This document shows positions 1 to 8,614 of a stretch of 64,000 bases of DNA, in pieces. The stretch covers positions 1-64,000 of the forward strand of contig LWTK01000033.1 of NCBI GenBank assembly GCA_003326205.1, in the 5' to 3' direction. Each line of letters starts with the position of its first letter. Position 1 is the stretch's first letter. The position numbers and the translations under genes were made by a program. Below the pieces are notes generated by a model. That model was not told where the DNA came from, did not search any database, and saw only the letters and a list, made by a program, of their open reading frames with translations. The stretch is from Nostoc sp. ATCC 43529. Lineage in GTDB: Bacteria > Cyanobacteriota > Cyanobacteriia > Cyanobacteriales > Nostocaceae.

Positions 1-216
1 GCAGCTAACCGCTTTGATTAATAGCTCTAATTTACTATGCCAAAAATCTAGTTTTGTTACTTCAATTCATTATTCTAATTTATGATTTCAGCGTTGAACG
101 TCTTCATTTATTTATCTTATCCGAATCTATCTGCCATCAGTTCTTATTGCTCCTTATTGACAAGAGATTTTGATGCCATTTGTGGTGATTTATGGCTGCT
201 CAAATCCCTGTTTTTT

Positions 217-1053
217 CTAAATATGTCTGTTTTTATTCTTGCTTGCCTTTTTTCTCTCAGTAATTTCCGTTTGTGACACTTGGGGGTGCGGAAAGTGGGT
301 TAAATAAGTACAACCTTCAGAGTATTCTTTGATACGCATAAAGCCAAAGCCAAAATTTCCACAAAATTTTTTGAATTCATTAAAATGTTTTGAATTCAAT
401 AGTTGAGGCGGATCTATTAAATAACCAGTACCAAAAGCATCATAAGAATGACTATTTTCATAATCATTTATAACTATCTCTTCACAAATAAATTTAGACC
501 ACAGATAATATTGTTTTGGCTTGCTACCTATACCTACTATCAAAAAAATTGTGTCGCCTACTGTATTTAAAACCGCTCTTTTATTAGTTGATATACCAGG
601 CAAAACTTCGTCATGCTCGTATTTTTCAATTAGGGATTCATCAAGAATCATCTCAACAGGTACGTAACCCAGAACATTGTAATTATGGTATTGAACCCAA
701 AATTGAGTTTCAGAATCAATTTCCTTTTTCTTTCGGGCAGGTGTCCAAATATTGCAATTATATTCTGGGTCAATTTTATCTATCCAGAATCGTTCTCTTT
801 CTAGCAGTTTATCTTCTGTGCATTCTTCAATAACTTTAAAATCAAATAAACCTGTTTTTCCTGGTGTAGCCACTACCTCTTTTAGTTCATATTTTAAAAA
901 GGCATATCTAAGTGGGTAACTTCCAATTTCTAATACATTTGGCTTATCCAACCCTCTTGTATGTTCTTTCCATCTCCTGTATATATTTCGTGATTGTCCA
1001 ATATAAGATTTACCATTAAGAGTATTTGAAATTTGATAAATACCACAAACCAT
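217..1053 (-). CDS. GIY-YIG nuclease family protein
   Basis: A 278-residue protein with an N-terminal GIY-YIG nuclease domain. The GIY triad is at residues 4-6 and the YIG triad at 17-19; Arg26/Arg27, His31 and a candidate metal-binding Glu in LLERERFWID (about residue 87) follow. Such domains cut or nick DNA with one bound metal ion. The remaining 180 residues match nothing I know and may recognise the target. The ATG is preceded by a clear ribosome binding site (AAGGAG, 9 bases upstream), which fixes the start. No intron or recombination partner is beside it, so whether it is a homing-type, defence or repair nuclease is open. The domain call is firm; the role is unknown. Confidence 0.85.
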   Translation of the reverse strand: MVCGIYQISNTLNGKSYIGQSRNIYRRWKEHTRGLDKPNVLEIGSYPLRYAFLKYELKEVVATPGKTGLFDFKVIEECTEDKLLERERFWIDKIDPEYNCNIWTPARKKKEIDSETQFWVQYHNYNVLGYVPVEMILDESLIEKYEHDEVLPGISTNKRAVLNTVGDTIFLIVGIGSKPKQYYLWSKFICEEIVINDYENSHSYDAFGTGYLIDPPQLLNSKHFNEFKKFCGNFGFGFMRIKEYSEGCTYLTHFPHPQVSQTEITERKKASKNKNRHI

Positions 1054-1335
1054 GTTTTTTCTCCTTCGTGAAAATACTCAATTGCCGCCTTAGCTTCAGG
1101 CAGTCAAATTTTCCACCATCAGAGTTTAGTATTCCCATAGTCTTTAGATATTTATCACCAACAGCAACCTCACATCCCGTCAATCTGGCTATATCCACGT
1201 TGAATTCGCTAGAGGTAGTATGGTAAGAATCACTGTCCAACAAAAGTTTTTGTACGTACTCAAAAATTTACGAGTCACTACCAGGCAAAAAAACACAGCG
1301 ATCGCACCTCTCAAATCTCTTCCTCTATCTACCTT

Positions 1336-1923
1336 TTAAATATTACTTTCTCCAACATTAAGTACTTGCTCTGCGGTTAGCTGTAATTCTGGGAAGATGG
1401 TAGAAACTATGGCTGTATTTCCTGCAAATCTGGTTTCTTCATAAAGCCCATCAACTAATATTAATACAGTAATTATGTTCCTTTGTGGATCGACAATCCA
1501 ATATTCAGCAATTCCCCTTGCGGCATACTCAGAACGTTTGTAGCGATAGTCCCGATCCTCGTTAGCTTTGCCTGGAGAAACAACTTCAACAACTAATGCT
1601 GGAGGTGGCATATCCAAAGTTATTGTCGATCGCGTTGCACCTTCTAAGATTGTTGCAAGTTCATCTGTCAGTACAACTAAGTCAGGAATGCGAGTTGTCG
1701 CACGAGAACCACCAACGACAATTTCAACTTTGTTACTTAAACGATTAACTGGTACGAACTTGAGGAAATTTATGAGTAAAAACAGAGATATCTGGACATT
1801 TTTTGGGCTTTCAGGTGGCATTGCAATTAACTCACCTGCCACTAATTCATACTGGTTATCTGTACCATCGTCATACTTCAAATATTCCTCCAGCGTTAGA
1901 TATTTGCCGATGATTGCGGTCAT
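1336..1923 (-). CDS. Uma2 family endonuclease (DUF820)
   Basis: A 195-residue member of the Uma2/DUF820 family of PD-(D/E)XK-fold proteins, which is greatly expanded in cyanobacteria. Visible family marks are an N-terminal segment TLEEYLKYDDG followed by YELVAGELI, an IPDLVVLTDE strand carrying the metal-binding Asp, VVEVVSPGK with the second acidic residue, and YRYKRSEYAARGIAEYWIVDP with the conserved Lys and the YWIVDP ending. Length is normal for the family. The biological role of these proteins is poorly established; a nuclease fold is known, physiological substrates are not. It stands alone between the GIY-YIG gene and pheS, on the same strand. Confidence 0.9.
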   Translation of the reverse strand: MTAIIGKYLTLEEYLKYDDGTDNQYELVAGELIAMPPESPKNVQISLFLLINFLKFVPVNRLSNKVEIVVGGSRATTRIPDLVVLTDELATILEGATRSTITLDMPPPALVVEVVSPGKANEDRDYRYKRSEYAARGIAEYWIVDPQRNIITVLILVDGLYEETRFAGNTAIVSTIFPELQLTAEQVLNVGESNI

Positions 1924-1971
1924 AAAGGCTAAATATGATTTACATATTGAATGGAAAATTTGGTGTTCTAC

Positions 1972-2002
1972 AATTAGTGGCGGTTTAAATCCCCCACTAA
2001 TT
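1972..2002. terminator. Hairpin between pheS and the Uma2 gene
   Basis: A 12-bp stem with one mismatch (AATTAGTGGCGG against CCCCCACTAATT) and a TTTAAAT loop lies just past the pheS stop codon. It lacks a good T-run, so it could be a dispersed palindromic repeat and not a true intrinsic terminator. Confidence 0.4.
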
Positions 2003-2058
2003 GATTCTGACTCCTGAATTCTGAATTCTGGATTCTTCTTTTTAAAGCGATCGCTTAC

Positions 2059-3051
2059 TTAAAATTGCTGCAAAAATCGCAAATCGCTGGCATACAAACG
2101 ACGAATATCATCGATTTGATGTAATACCATTGCAAAGCGTTCTACACCAAATCCCGCAGCAAATCCAGTGTAAATTTCTGGGTCATAGCCCACGGCTTTG
2201 AGTACATTTGGATCGACCATACCGCAGCCCATTACTTCTAGCCAGCGACCATTCCATTGCAAATCGACTTCAGCGGAAGGTTCGGTAAACGGGAAATAAC
2301 TGGCGCGGAAGCGAATCGGTAAATCGCCAAAGATTGCTTGCAAAAATATTTTAATTGTGCCTTTGAGGTCAGTAAAAGTTAATCCTTCGTCAATGGCTAA
2401 AAGTTCTATTTGATGGAAAACTGCTGAGTGAGTGGCATCTACATTATCTCGCCGATAAACTCGCCCCGGAGCCACAACCCGAATTGGTGGTTCCTCTCTT
2501 TCCATATAGCGAATTTGCACTGAGGAAGTGTGAGTCCGCAGCAGATTGCCGTCAGGCAGGTAAAAAGTATCCTGCATATCACGCGCTGGATGGTCGGGCG
2601 GGGTATTAAGCGCCTCGAAATTGTAGTAATCTGTTTCCATCTCTGGCCCTTGAGCCACGGTGTAGCCCATACCGACAAAGATATCTAGCGCCCGGTCAAT
2701 AATGCCATTCAGGGGATGAATGCGACCTTGGGGGCGGTAAATTCCCGGCATACTGACATCGAGAGTTTCAGCCTCTAGCTGGGAACGAATTTGCGCGGCT
2801 TCCAGGGCGGCACGTTGTTGGTCTAGACTAGTTTGCAGGGACTCTTTGACTGTATTGGCGATCGCCCCAATTTTCGGTCGTTCCTCTGCACTCAGCTGCC
2901 CCATACTCCGCAACAGCGCCCCCAGTTCCCCTTTCTTGCCCAGATAGCTAACTCTGAGTTCTTCTAGACGTTCTAGGGTATCAGCGGCGGCGATCGCTTG
3001 TTCTCCTTGGTGCCGCAGTGCTAAAAGTTGAGCTTCTAAATTGCTAGTCAT
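2059..3051 (-). CDS. pheS: Phenylalanine--tRNA ligase subunit alpha
   Basis: The catalytic alpha subunit of cytoplasmic phenylalanyl-tRNA synthetase, which charges tRNA-Phe as an alpha2beta2 enzyme. The first 90 residues form the helical tRNA-binding arm. Class II synthetase motifs follow: [25 protein letters not shown] (motif 2 region), [10 protein letters not shown], and motif 3 in [18 protein letters not shown] near the C-terminus. The 330-residue length is normal. pheT is not adjacent, which is usual in cyanobacteria. The gene starts at an ATG directly next to a run of TTAGTCA-type repeats and is divergent from surE. Confidence 0.98.
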   Translation of the reverse strand: MTSNLEAQLLALRHQGEQAIAAADTLERLEELRVSYLGKKGELGALLRSMGQLSAEERPKIGAIANTVKESLQTSLDQQRAALEAAQIRSQLEAETLDVSMPGIYRPQGRIHPLNGIIDRALDIFVGMGYTVAQGPEMETDYYNFEALNTPPDHPARDMQDTFYLPDGNLLRTHTSSVQIRYMEREEPPIRVVAPGRVYRRDNVDATHSAVFHQIELLAIDEGLTFTDLKGTIKIFLQAIFGDLPIRFRASYFPFTEPSAEVDLQWNGRWLEVMGCGMVDPNVLKAVGYDPEIYTGFAAGFGVERFAMVLHQIDDIRRLYASDLRFLQQF

Positions 3052-3096
3052 TAGTTATTAGTCATCAGTCATTAGTCATTAGTCATTAGTCTATAG
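3050..3096. repeat. Short tandem repeats, AGTCATT type
   Basis: About six copies of a heptamer (variants of AGTCATT) abut the pheS start codon. This is the reverse-complement form of the AATGACT repeats seen at many other gene edges in this window. Confidence 0.85.
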
Positions 3097-3236
3097 TCAA
3101 AAGCTGTGAACTGCTCGATAAATAAACTTATACCCATACATTAGCTCAACCAAAGAAACCAAACCTCTGTCTATTAGTTCGAGAACATAGGATAAATAAA
3201 TGTGTTTTTTTGCTTGATACTTGTGACGACTGTCAT

Positions 3237-3294
3237 TGACAAATGACAAATGACCAATGACAAATGACTAATGACTAGTGACCAATGACTAATG
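3237..3294. repeat. Heptameric repeats running into the surE start
   Basis: About eight imperfect copies of TGACAAA/TGACCAA/TGACTAA end at the start codons of surE (ATG at 3292 and 3298). The repeats occupy the place where a ribosome binding site would be expected, and none is visible. Confidence 0.85.
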
Positions 3295-3297
3295 CCT

Positions 3298-4095
3298 ATG
3301 AAATTACTAATTAGCAACGATGATGGTATTTCTGCTATGGGTATTCGTACCCTAGCTAACTATTTAGCACAAGCAGGGCATGATGTTACAGTAGTTTGCC
3401 CAGATCGAGAGCGATCGGCAACTGGGCATGGATTAACTATGCACCAGCCAATTCGCGCTGAAATTGTGGAGTCATTTTTCGATCCGGCTGTGAAAGCTTG
3501 GGCTTGCGATGGTACGCCTTCAGATTGCGTCAAATTGGCACTGTGGGCTTTGCTAGATAGTCCCCCGGATTTTGTTCTCTCTGGCATCAATCAAGGTGCC
3601 AATTTGGGAACTGAAATTTTATATTCTGGGACTGTTTCTGCGGCAATGGAAGGTTTAATTGAAGGTATTCCCAGTGTCGCCATGAGCCTTACCAGTCATA
3701 CCTCAAAAAACTTTCAACCTGCTGCTAAGTTTGCCAAAATTCTCTTAGACCAGTTAGCCCAAAAACCACTACCAGATTTGATGTTGCTTAATGTCAATAT
3801 TCCTGCTGTTGAGTGGGAAGAAATTGCTGGAGTGACTCTCACCCGTCAAGGAGTGCGGCGTTACATAGATGTATTCGATAAACGAGTCGATCCTCGTGGA
3901 AAAACTTACTACTGGTTAACTGGAGAAGTCATTGAAGATGTGGAACCGCCAATGGGGTTAAATTTACCGGAAAATGTACCCATAGACGTACATGTTGTAC
4001 GTAATAACTACATCAGTATAACTCCCTTGCAGTACAATCTTACCTACGCAACTGGACTAGATAAATTATCTCAATGGGAATTCAAATTTCCCTGA
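3298..4095 (+). CDS. surE: 5'/3'-nucleotidase SurE
   Basis: SurE-type metal-dependent nucleoside 5'-monophosphate phosphohydrolase, a stationary-phase/stress housekeeping enzyme. The N-terminus carries the metal-binding SNDDG motif (Asp8, Asp9), then GTPSDCV and [18 protein letters not shown], all family signatures. It has 265 residues from this ATG, normal length. Two ATGs lie six bases apart (3292 and 3298); I chose the second because family members begin M-K-L-L. No Shine-Dalgarno is seen since the upstream DNA is repeat sequence. Divergent from pheS; the next gene follows after about 300 bp. Confidence 0.97.
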   Translation: MKLLISNDDGISAMGIRTLANYLAQAGHDVTVVCPDRERSATGHGLTMHQPIRAEIVESFFDPAVKAWACDGTPSDCVKLALWALLDSPPDFVLSGINQGANLGTEILYSGTVSAAMEGLIEGIPSVAMSLTSHTSKNFQPAAKFAKILLDQLAQKPLPDLMLLNVNIPAVEWEEIAGVTLTRQGVRRYIDVFDKRVDPRGKTYYWLTGEVIEDVEPPMGLNLPENVPIDVHVVRNNYISITPLQYNLTYATGLDKLSQWEFKFP

Positions 4096-4393
4096 AATAT
4101 TGAATTCTTAGGAAAGAATTGGAATTAATTAAATGCATCACATGAAAATGTAGGCTATAACTTAGGGGCACCCTAGAGATAACGGATACACATACATCTG
4201 AAAAAGTTAAAAATGATAGCCTAGAGAACCTCATCGATATTTACACAATCAGCCGGAAACAGGGTATGCTGTTTTACCAAGAAATATTCCCTTTTATCGT
4301 CTCCCTAACAAATTCGGCCAGACAGCATAAACTCAAACCAAACACTTAACAATTTTTTCATTTATCGCCCGCTCAGTCCAGCAAGCAACACCC

Positions 4394-5290
4394 ATGTCTA
4401 GGATAGAGAATCAATTTACCGTGCAATTTTGGGGGGTTCGCGGCAGCATCCCCAGTCCAGGGCCACACACCGTTCGCTACGGCGGTAATACCCCTTGCGT
4501 TGAGATGCAAGTGGGCGGTAAACGCTTAATTTTCGATGGTGGCACGGGACTACATGTATTGGGGCAATCTTTATTGCGCCAGATGCCGTTAGAAGCTCAT
4601 ATCTTTTTCACCCACTCCCACTGGGATCACATGCAAGGTTTTCCCTTCTTTGTTCCGGGGTTTGTTAAGGGGAATAACTTTCATATTTACGGCGCGATCG
4701 CTCCTGATGGTTCTACCATAGAACAGCGCCTCAACGACCAGATGCTCCACCCGAATTTTCCTGTGCCTTTACAAATAATGCAGGCCAATTTAAGTTTTCA
4801 CGACATTCGGCCGGGGCAACCAATAGATATCGATGATGTTACTGTGGAAACAGCACCTTTAAATCATCCAGGTGAAGCCGTAGGATACCGCGTCAACTGG
4901 CGGGATGGTGCTGCTGTTTATATTACTGATACCGAACATTTTCCCGACCGACTTGACGAAAATGTGCTTTGGCTAGCTCGTAATGCCGACATTCTAATTT
5001 ACGATTCCACCTACACTGACGAAGAATATCACTCACCAACATCCCCGAAAATCGGCTGGGGACATTCAACCTGGCAAGAAGCTGTGAAAGTGGCACAAGC
5101 AGCTAATGTCAAAACTTTGGTGATTTATCACCACGACCCAGCCCACAATGACGACTTTTTGGATCGTGTAGGAAAACAAGCAGCTGCGAAATTCCCTGGT
5201 GCTATCATGGCACGGGAAGGAATCGTACTCCAAGTTTCCACCTCAGCTTCCTTATCAGAATCTTTTCCTGTTAGCAAGTTTTCTGTCTAA
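4394..5290 (+). CDS. MBL-fold metallo-hydrolase
   Basis: A 298-residue metallo-beta-lactamase-fold protein. The metal-binding motif THSHWDH is at residues 73-79 (His74, His76, Asp78, His79), with further ligands probably in NHPGEAVGYR, ITDTEH and YHHDPAHND. The opening FWGVRGSIPSPG followed by RYGGNTPCVE marks the subgroup often annotated as PhnP-like or as cyclic phosphodiesterase-like hydrolases; the true substrate is not known to me. The C-terminal Ser-rich tail (about 20 residues) is not part of the fold. A stretch of about 300 bp separates it from surE, so it probably has its own promoter. Confidence 0.9.
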   Translation: MSRIENQFTVQFWGVRGSIPSPGPHTVRYGGNTPCVEMQVGGKRLIFDGGTGLHVLGQSLLRQMPLEAHIFFTHSHWDHMQGFPFFVPGFVKGNNFHIYGAIAPDGSTIEQRLNDQMLHPNFPVPLQIMQANLSFHDIRPGQPIDIDDVTVETAPLNHPGEAVGYRVNWRDGAAVYITDTEHFPDRLDENVLWLARNADILIYDSTYTDEEYHSPTSPKIGWGHSTWQEAVKVAQAANVKTLVIYHHDPAHNDDFLDRVGKQAAAKFPGAIMAREGIVLQVSTSASLSESFPVSKFSV

Positions 5291-5396
5291 AGGTTGCGAT
5301 TGCAGCAATTGTAGATTTTAGATTAGATTGGCGATCAGAAGCTATCAGCAGGAAATTATATTGGGCATGGGGTATGAGGCATTGGTTATTCACTTT

Positions 5397-5450
5397 GGAC
5401 TAATGACCAATGACTAATGACTAATGACTAATGACTAATGACTGATAGCT
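5397..5450. repeat. Heptameric repeats (ACTAATG)
   Basis: About seven copies of ACTAATG/ACCAATG upstream of ribF, same family as the other AATGACY arrays. Confidence 0.85.
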
Positions 5451-5478
5451 AAAATAAACCTAAAATCTCAAAATCCAC

Positions 5479-6558
5479 GTGCTAAATTTGTCTCAAAATG
5501 GGTGTTCTGTGTGGGTTGCTTCTTCCAGCGAAGGGCTACTAACGCCGACTGCTGTTGCACTTGGCAAATTTGATGGCGTACATCTTGGTCATCAAAGGGT
5601 AATTGAGCCAGTATTGCACGCTGGTGGTCAGTTGTCAGTAGCTGGTAGTCCACAGTCTAATGAAAGTCAACAACTGACAAATCAACAACATATTTACTCG
5701 ACAGTTGTCACCTTTCATCCCCACCCACAGGAATTTTTTACGGGGCAACCCCGGACTTTGTTAACACCACTCGATGAAAAAGTCCAGCAATTGCGATCGC
5801 TTGGAGTAGAACAACTGGTATTATTACCGTTCGACAAAGAATTATCTGCTTTGACACCTGAAGAATTTGTCGAAAAAATTCTCGTTCAACAACTCCAATG
5901 CCAGCGAATTAGTATTGGGGAAGATTTTTGTTTTGGCAAAAAACGCAGTGGTACTGCTAAAGATTTGCAATTCCTCGCCGCCAAATACAATATTCCTGTC
6001 ACCATCGTTCCCTTACAAACTTATACAGGTGACTCACCTACCCAAAGCAGTTTCACCAGTGATGCTTCAAGTCAGGATGCCCGCATTAGCACTTCATTCA
6101 TCCGGCAAACCCTTGAACATGGGGATATCGAAAACGCAAATCTCCTACTAGGACGCCCCTACACCCTCCTTGGTTTAGTCGTTCAAGGACAGCAACTAGG
6201 CAGAACCATTGGTTTTCCTACCGCTAACCTCCAGCTACCAAAAGAAAAGTTTTTACCCCGCCAAGGAGTTTACGCTGTGCGAGTTTTCACTCTCAGTGAA
6301 ACGCCGGATGTATCCCTCAGTAATAACTTAGGCGTCATGAATATCGGTAACCGCCCAACTGTAAACGGTGTTTCTCCATCCGTGGAAGTACATTTGTTCG
6401 ATTGGTCTGGTGATTTGTATGGTAAAAAACTGGCTGTAGAATTAGTCAAATTTTTACGTCCCGAAGAAAAATTTCCTTCTCTCGAAGCCCTGAAAACACA
6501 AATTCAACTCGACTGTATAGCAGCTAGACAAGTTCTGAGTGCTGAGTGGGAACAATAG
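5479..6558 (+). CDS. ribF: Bifunctional riboflavin kinase/FAD synthetase
   Basis: RibF makes FMN from riboflavin and then FAD. The N-terminal adenylyltransferase domain has GKFDGVHLGH (residues 29-38, nucleotide-binding HxGH), TFHPHP near 79, and SIGEDFCFGKKRSG. The C-terminal kinase domain (from about 230) has GRTIGFPTANL with the PTAN motif, GVYAVRV and NIGNRPTV. Start is a GTG; no strong ribosome binding site is seen. Two low-complexity stretches are longer than the core family needs: about residues 46-72 (Gln/Ser-rich, encoded by sequence resembling intergenic repeats) and about 190-203. 359 residues against roughly 310-330 usual. The gene stays in frame and looks functional. Confidence 0.96.
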   Translation: MLNLSQNGCSVWVASSSEGLLTPTAVALGKFDGVHLGHQRVIEPVLHAGGQLSVAGSPQSNESQQLTNQQHIYSTVVTFHPHPQEFFTGQPRTLLTPLDEKVQQLRSLGVEQLVLLPFDKELSALTPEEFVEKILVQQLQCQRISIGEDFCFGKKRSGTAKDLQFLAAKYNIPVTIVPLQTYTGDSPTQSSFTSDASSQDARISTSFIRQTLEHGDIENANLLLGRPYTLLGLVVQGQQLGRTIGFPTANLQLPKEKFLPRQGVYAVRVFTLSETPDVSLSNNLGVMNIGNRPTVNGVSPSVEVHLFDWSGDLYGKKLAVELVKFLRPEEKFPSLEALKTQIQLDCIAARQVLSAEWEQ

Positions 6559-6559
6559 A

Positions 6560-6613
6560 TAGGGCATTGGGCATTGGAGACAGGAGGCAGGAGGCAGGAG
6601 GCAGAAGGCAGAA
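6560..6613. repeat. GGGCATT and AGGAGGC short repeats
   Basis: Two kinds of heptamer-like repeat follow the ribF stop: GGGCATT (two copies) and GGAGGCA (four imperfect copies). They lead into a copy of a longer dispersed repeat (6597-6651). Confidence 0.8.
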
Positions 6614-6651
6614 GTTCTTTAATGCAAGAATTTTGAATTGATTTATCTCCC
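6597..6651. repeat. 55-bp dispersed repeat, copy 1
   Basis: This stretch (core TTCTTTAATGCAAGAATTTT followed by GAATTGATTT) recurs almost unchanged at 18268-18322. Both copies sit beside GGAGGCAGAAGGCAGAA repeats and precede TCTCCCT runs. Confidence 0.85.
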
Positions 6652-6712
6652 TCATCTCCCGCCATACCCCATACCCGATGCCCGATGCCCCATTCGCCAT
6701 TCCCCACACTGC

Positions 6713-7621
6713 ATGAGAGAAAAAATTGACGCTTTAACACAAAATCTGACTCTTACCATCGTTGGTAAAAGTGAGGCAATACGCTTAGTGCTAGTAGCCC
6801 TGCTAGGTGGTGGTCATGCCCTCTTAGAAGATGTCCCTGGTGTTGGCAAAACCCTGCTTGCTAAATCTCTAGCTCGTTCAGTTGATGGCAAGTTTCAACG
6901 GTTACAATGCACCCCCGATTTATTACCAACCGACATCACTGGTACGAACATCTGGAACCCAAAAAGCGGCGAATTTACTTTTCTACCTGGGCCAGTCTTT
7001 GCCAATGTGCTACTTGCTGACGAAATCAACCGCGCCACACCCCGTACTCAGTCAGCTTTGCTGGAAGTTATGGAAGAACATCAAGTAACGGTCGATGGTG
7101 TCTCTCGTGCAGTTCCCCAGCCGTTTTTTGTCATCGCTACTCAAAACCCTATTGAGTATCAAGGCACTTTTCCTCTCCCGGAAGCGCAAATGGACAGGTT
7201 TATGCTGTCGTTGAGTTTGGGCTATCCTTCAGAATCAGAAGAACTCCAGATGCTGCAAAATCTCCAAAATGGTGTCAAGGTAGCTGATTTGCAGCCTTGT
7301 ATTACTTTGGCAGAAGTACAGGAATTGCGTGGTCTTTGCTCGCAAGTCAAAGTGGCAACCTCCCTGCAACAATACATCCTCGAATTGGTGCGGGCGACAC
7401 GCCAAGATGAAGAAATCGCCCTTGGCGTCAGTCCCCGTGGCACTGTAGCATTACAACGAGCTGCCCAAGCACTAGCTTTTCTATTAGGGCGTGATTATGC
7501 TATTCCCGATGATGTGAAATTTCTCGTACCTTATGTTATTTGCCATCGCCTCATTCCTAGAGGTGGACGCAACGCTAGAACTGTTGTTGAACGATTATTG
7601 CGCTCGGTTCCTATTCCTTAA
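6713..7621 (+). CDS. MoxR family AAA+ ATPase
   Basis: A 302-residue MoxR-type AAA+ ATPase, a chaperone-like class that often activates partner proteins through VWA or DUF58 partners. Walker A is VPGVGKTLLAK near residues 41-51, Walker B VLLADEINRATPRTQ, sensor 1 IATQNPIEYQGTFPLPEAQMDRF region, and sensor 2 near SPRGTVALQRAAQALA. An in-frame upstream start (6638) would add 25 Pro-rich residues translated from repeat DNA, so I start at the ATG at 6713, where family homology begins (MREKID). The usual DUF58/VWA partner is not downstream; the next gene is 380 bp away. Confidence 0.93.
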   Translation: MREKIDALTQNLTLTIVGKSEAIRLVLVALLGGGHALLEDVPGVGKTLLAKSLARSVDGKFQRLQCTPDLLPTDITGTNIWNPKSGEFTFLPGPVFANVLLADEINRATPRTQSALLEVMEEHQVTVDGVSRAVPQPFFVIATQNPIEYQGTFPLPEAQMDRFMLSLSLGYPSESEELQMLQNLQNGVKVADLQPCITLAEVQELRGLCSQVKVATSLQQYILELVRATRQDEEIALGVSPRGTVALQRAAQALAFLLGRDYAIPDDVKFLVPYVICHRLIPRGGRNARTVVERLLRSVPIP

Positions 7622-8004
7622 AAAGAATTTTGCAGATATAGCAGGCAATAAGCAATAGGCTTAAAAGTCTTTTCGTTTCGGGATTTTACCATTGGTTTAT
7701 GTCCTAACGTAGCTAGCAACTGCTATATCTTTGTAACTGTATTTCTTGGTGTGAAGGATATTTGTTGTCGCTTTTATTTAGGTTAATTATGTTTTAGTTT
7801 ACACCCTGGCATTAATTCATCCAAACTACTAGGAAAAGTTCATTTCTTATTATTTTAAGAAATACTTCATAGCAGTCATAATTAGCAAATTCTTGATGAG
7901 AAAAACCAGCTAAACAATTGCGATCGCTTTCATTTGTAGAGTATCGAAATACTAAATTGATTTTAGGCGTGTTAAGATATCCTACAAATTCAGGTGGATA
8001 ACAG
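7622..8004. other. Intergenic region with an inverted-repeat element
   Basis: 383 bp between the MoxR gene and the antitoxin-like gene. It holds a candidate non-autonomous element (7635-7729, entered separately). No convincing gene is seen in the rest. Confidence 0.6.
7635..7729. repeat. MITE-like element with 10-bp inverted repeats
   Basis: GATATAGCAG at the left end and CTGCTATATC at the right end are perfect inverted repeats 95 bp apart, with no coding sequence between. Inner sequence near the right end (GTCCTAACGTAGCTAGCAA) resembles repeats I recall from Nostoc genomes. Confidence 0.5.
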
Positions 8005-8262
8005 ATGAAAGCGATCGAAGTTACTGGCAAAATTGACTCTCAAGGAAACTTAATTCTAGATGAGCCAATTCAAGGAACTAATTATCCTCATCAGGTTCGG
8101 GTAATTGTGCTGGTTCCAGAAGCAATAGATGTACAAGAAGTTGACCCTGACGATACACCTATTGAAGAGATTAAAGCTAGTTTGAGAAGAGCCTTACAGC
8201 AAGCAAAAGCGGGGCAAACTAGACCAATTAGTGAGCTATGGGACAGGATTGATGCAGAGTAA
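8005..8262 (+). CDS. Small antitoxin-like protein
   Basis: An 85-residue acidic protein. The first half is strand-rich and resembles the swapped-hairpin start of many antitoxins (MKAIEVTGKIDSQGNLIL, then DEPIQG and VRVIVLVPE); the second half is helical and charged (PIEEIKASLRRALQQAKAG, ending in PISELWDRIDAE). That last helix is the part that would bind a partner. Its last codons overlap the start of the next gene by 11 bases, typical of translationally coupled toxin-antitoxin pairs. Family assignment is by layout and composition; I do not recognise a named family with certainty. Confidence 0.65.
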   Translation: MKAIEVTGKIDSQGNLILDEPIQGTNYPHQVRVIVLVPEAIDVQEVDPDDTPIEEIKASLRRALQQAKAGQTRPISELWDRIDAE

Positions 8263-8614
8263 TAATCCGGTTTCAATTCGATTTGCTGATGAATTTGAAG
8301 AAGAACTTTACAGACTTTATAAGAAATTTCGCAATATTCGCACTGATGTTCAGCCGATTATTGAGCAATTACAACAGGGAAATATTCTTGGAGATAGAAT
8401 TGCTGGCATCGGCGAAGAGTATGTTGTTTATAAGGTCAGAGTTCGCAATAGTAATATCCAAAAAGGTAAAAGTGCTGGTTATCGATTGATCGATCAAGTT
8501 GAGTCAGCTACAAGTATTTTGCTATTAACGATTTATTCCAAGTCTGACAGAGAAGATATTGGTGTAAATGAAATCATAGGTATTTTAGCTGATTTTTCTA
8601 GCGAATCAGGTTAA
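8252..8614 (+). CDS. RelE/HigB-like toxin candidate
   Basis: A 120-residue protein from the ATG at 8252. It contains RFADEFEEELYRLYKKFRNI, then a short linker, YVVYKVRVRNSNIQKGKSAGYRLI, and a hydrophobic strand ILLLTIYSKSDREDIG near the end. The order (helical hairpin, then strands with KVR, K-x-G-x-YR and a YSKSDRED ending) is that of RelE/HigB/ParE-fold toxins, ribosome-dependent mRNA interferases or gyrase poisons. An upstream in-frame start (8231) would overlap the antitoxin further and is less likely. With the preceding gene it forms a probable type II toxin-antitoxin operon; the target is not predictable from sequence alone. Confidence 0.75.
   Translation: MQSNNPVSIRFADEFEEELYRLYKKFRNIRTDVQPIIEQLQQGNILGDRIAGIGEEYVVYKVRVRNSNIQKGKSAGYRLIDQVESATSILLLTIYSKSDREDIGVNEIIGILADFSSESG

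Noticed and set aside
1016..1243. 75-codon minus-strand frame upstream of the GIY-YIG gene
   Set aside because: TTG start without a ribosome binding site, overlaps the GIY-YIG gene by 38 bases, and no family look. It could be a gene remnant but is not supported.
6638..6712. 25-residue extension of the MoxR ATPase
   Set aside because: Pro/His-rich sequence translated from short repeats (CCCATACCCGATGCC type); family homology starts at the ATG at 6713.
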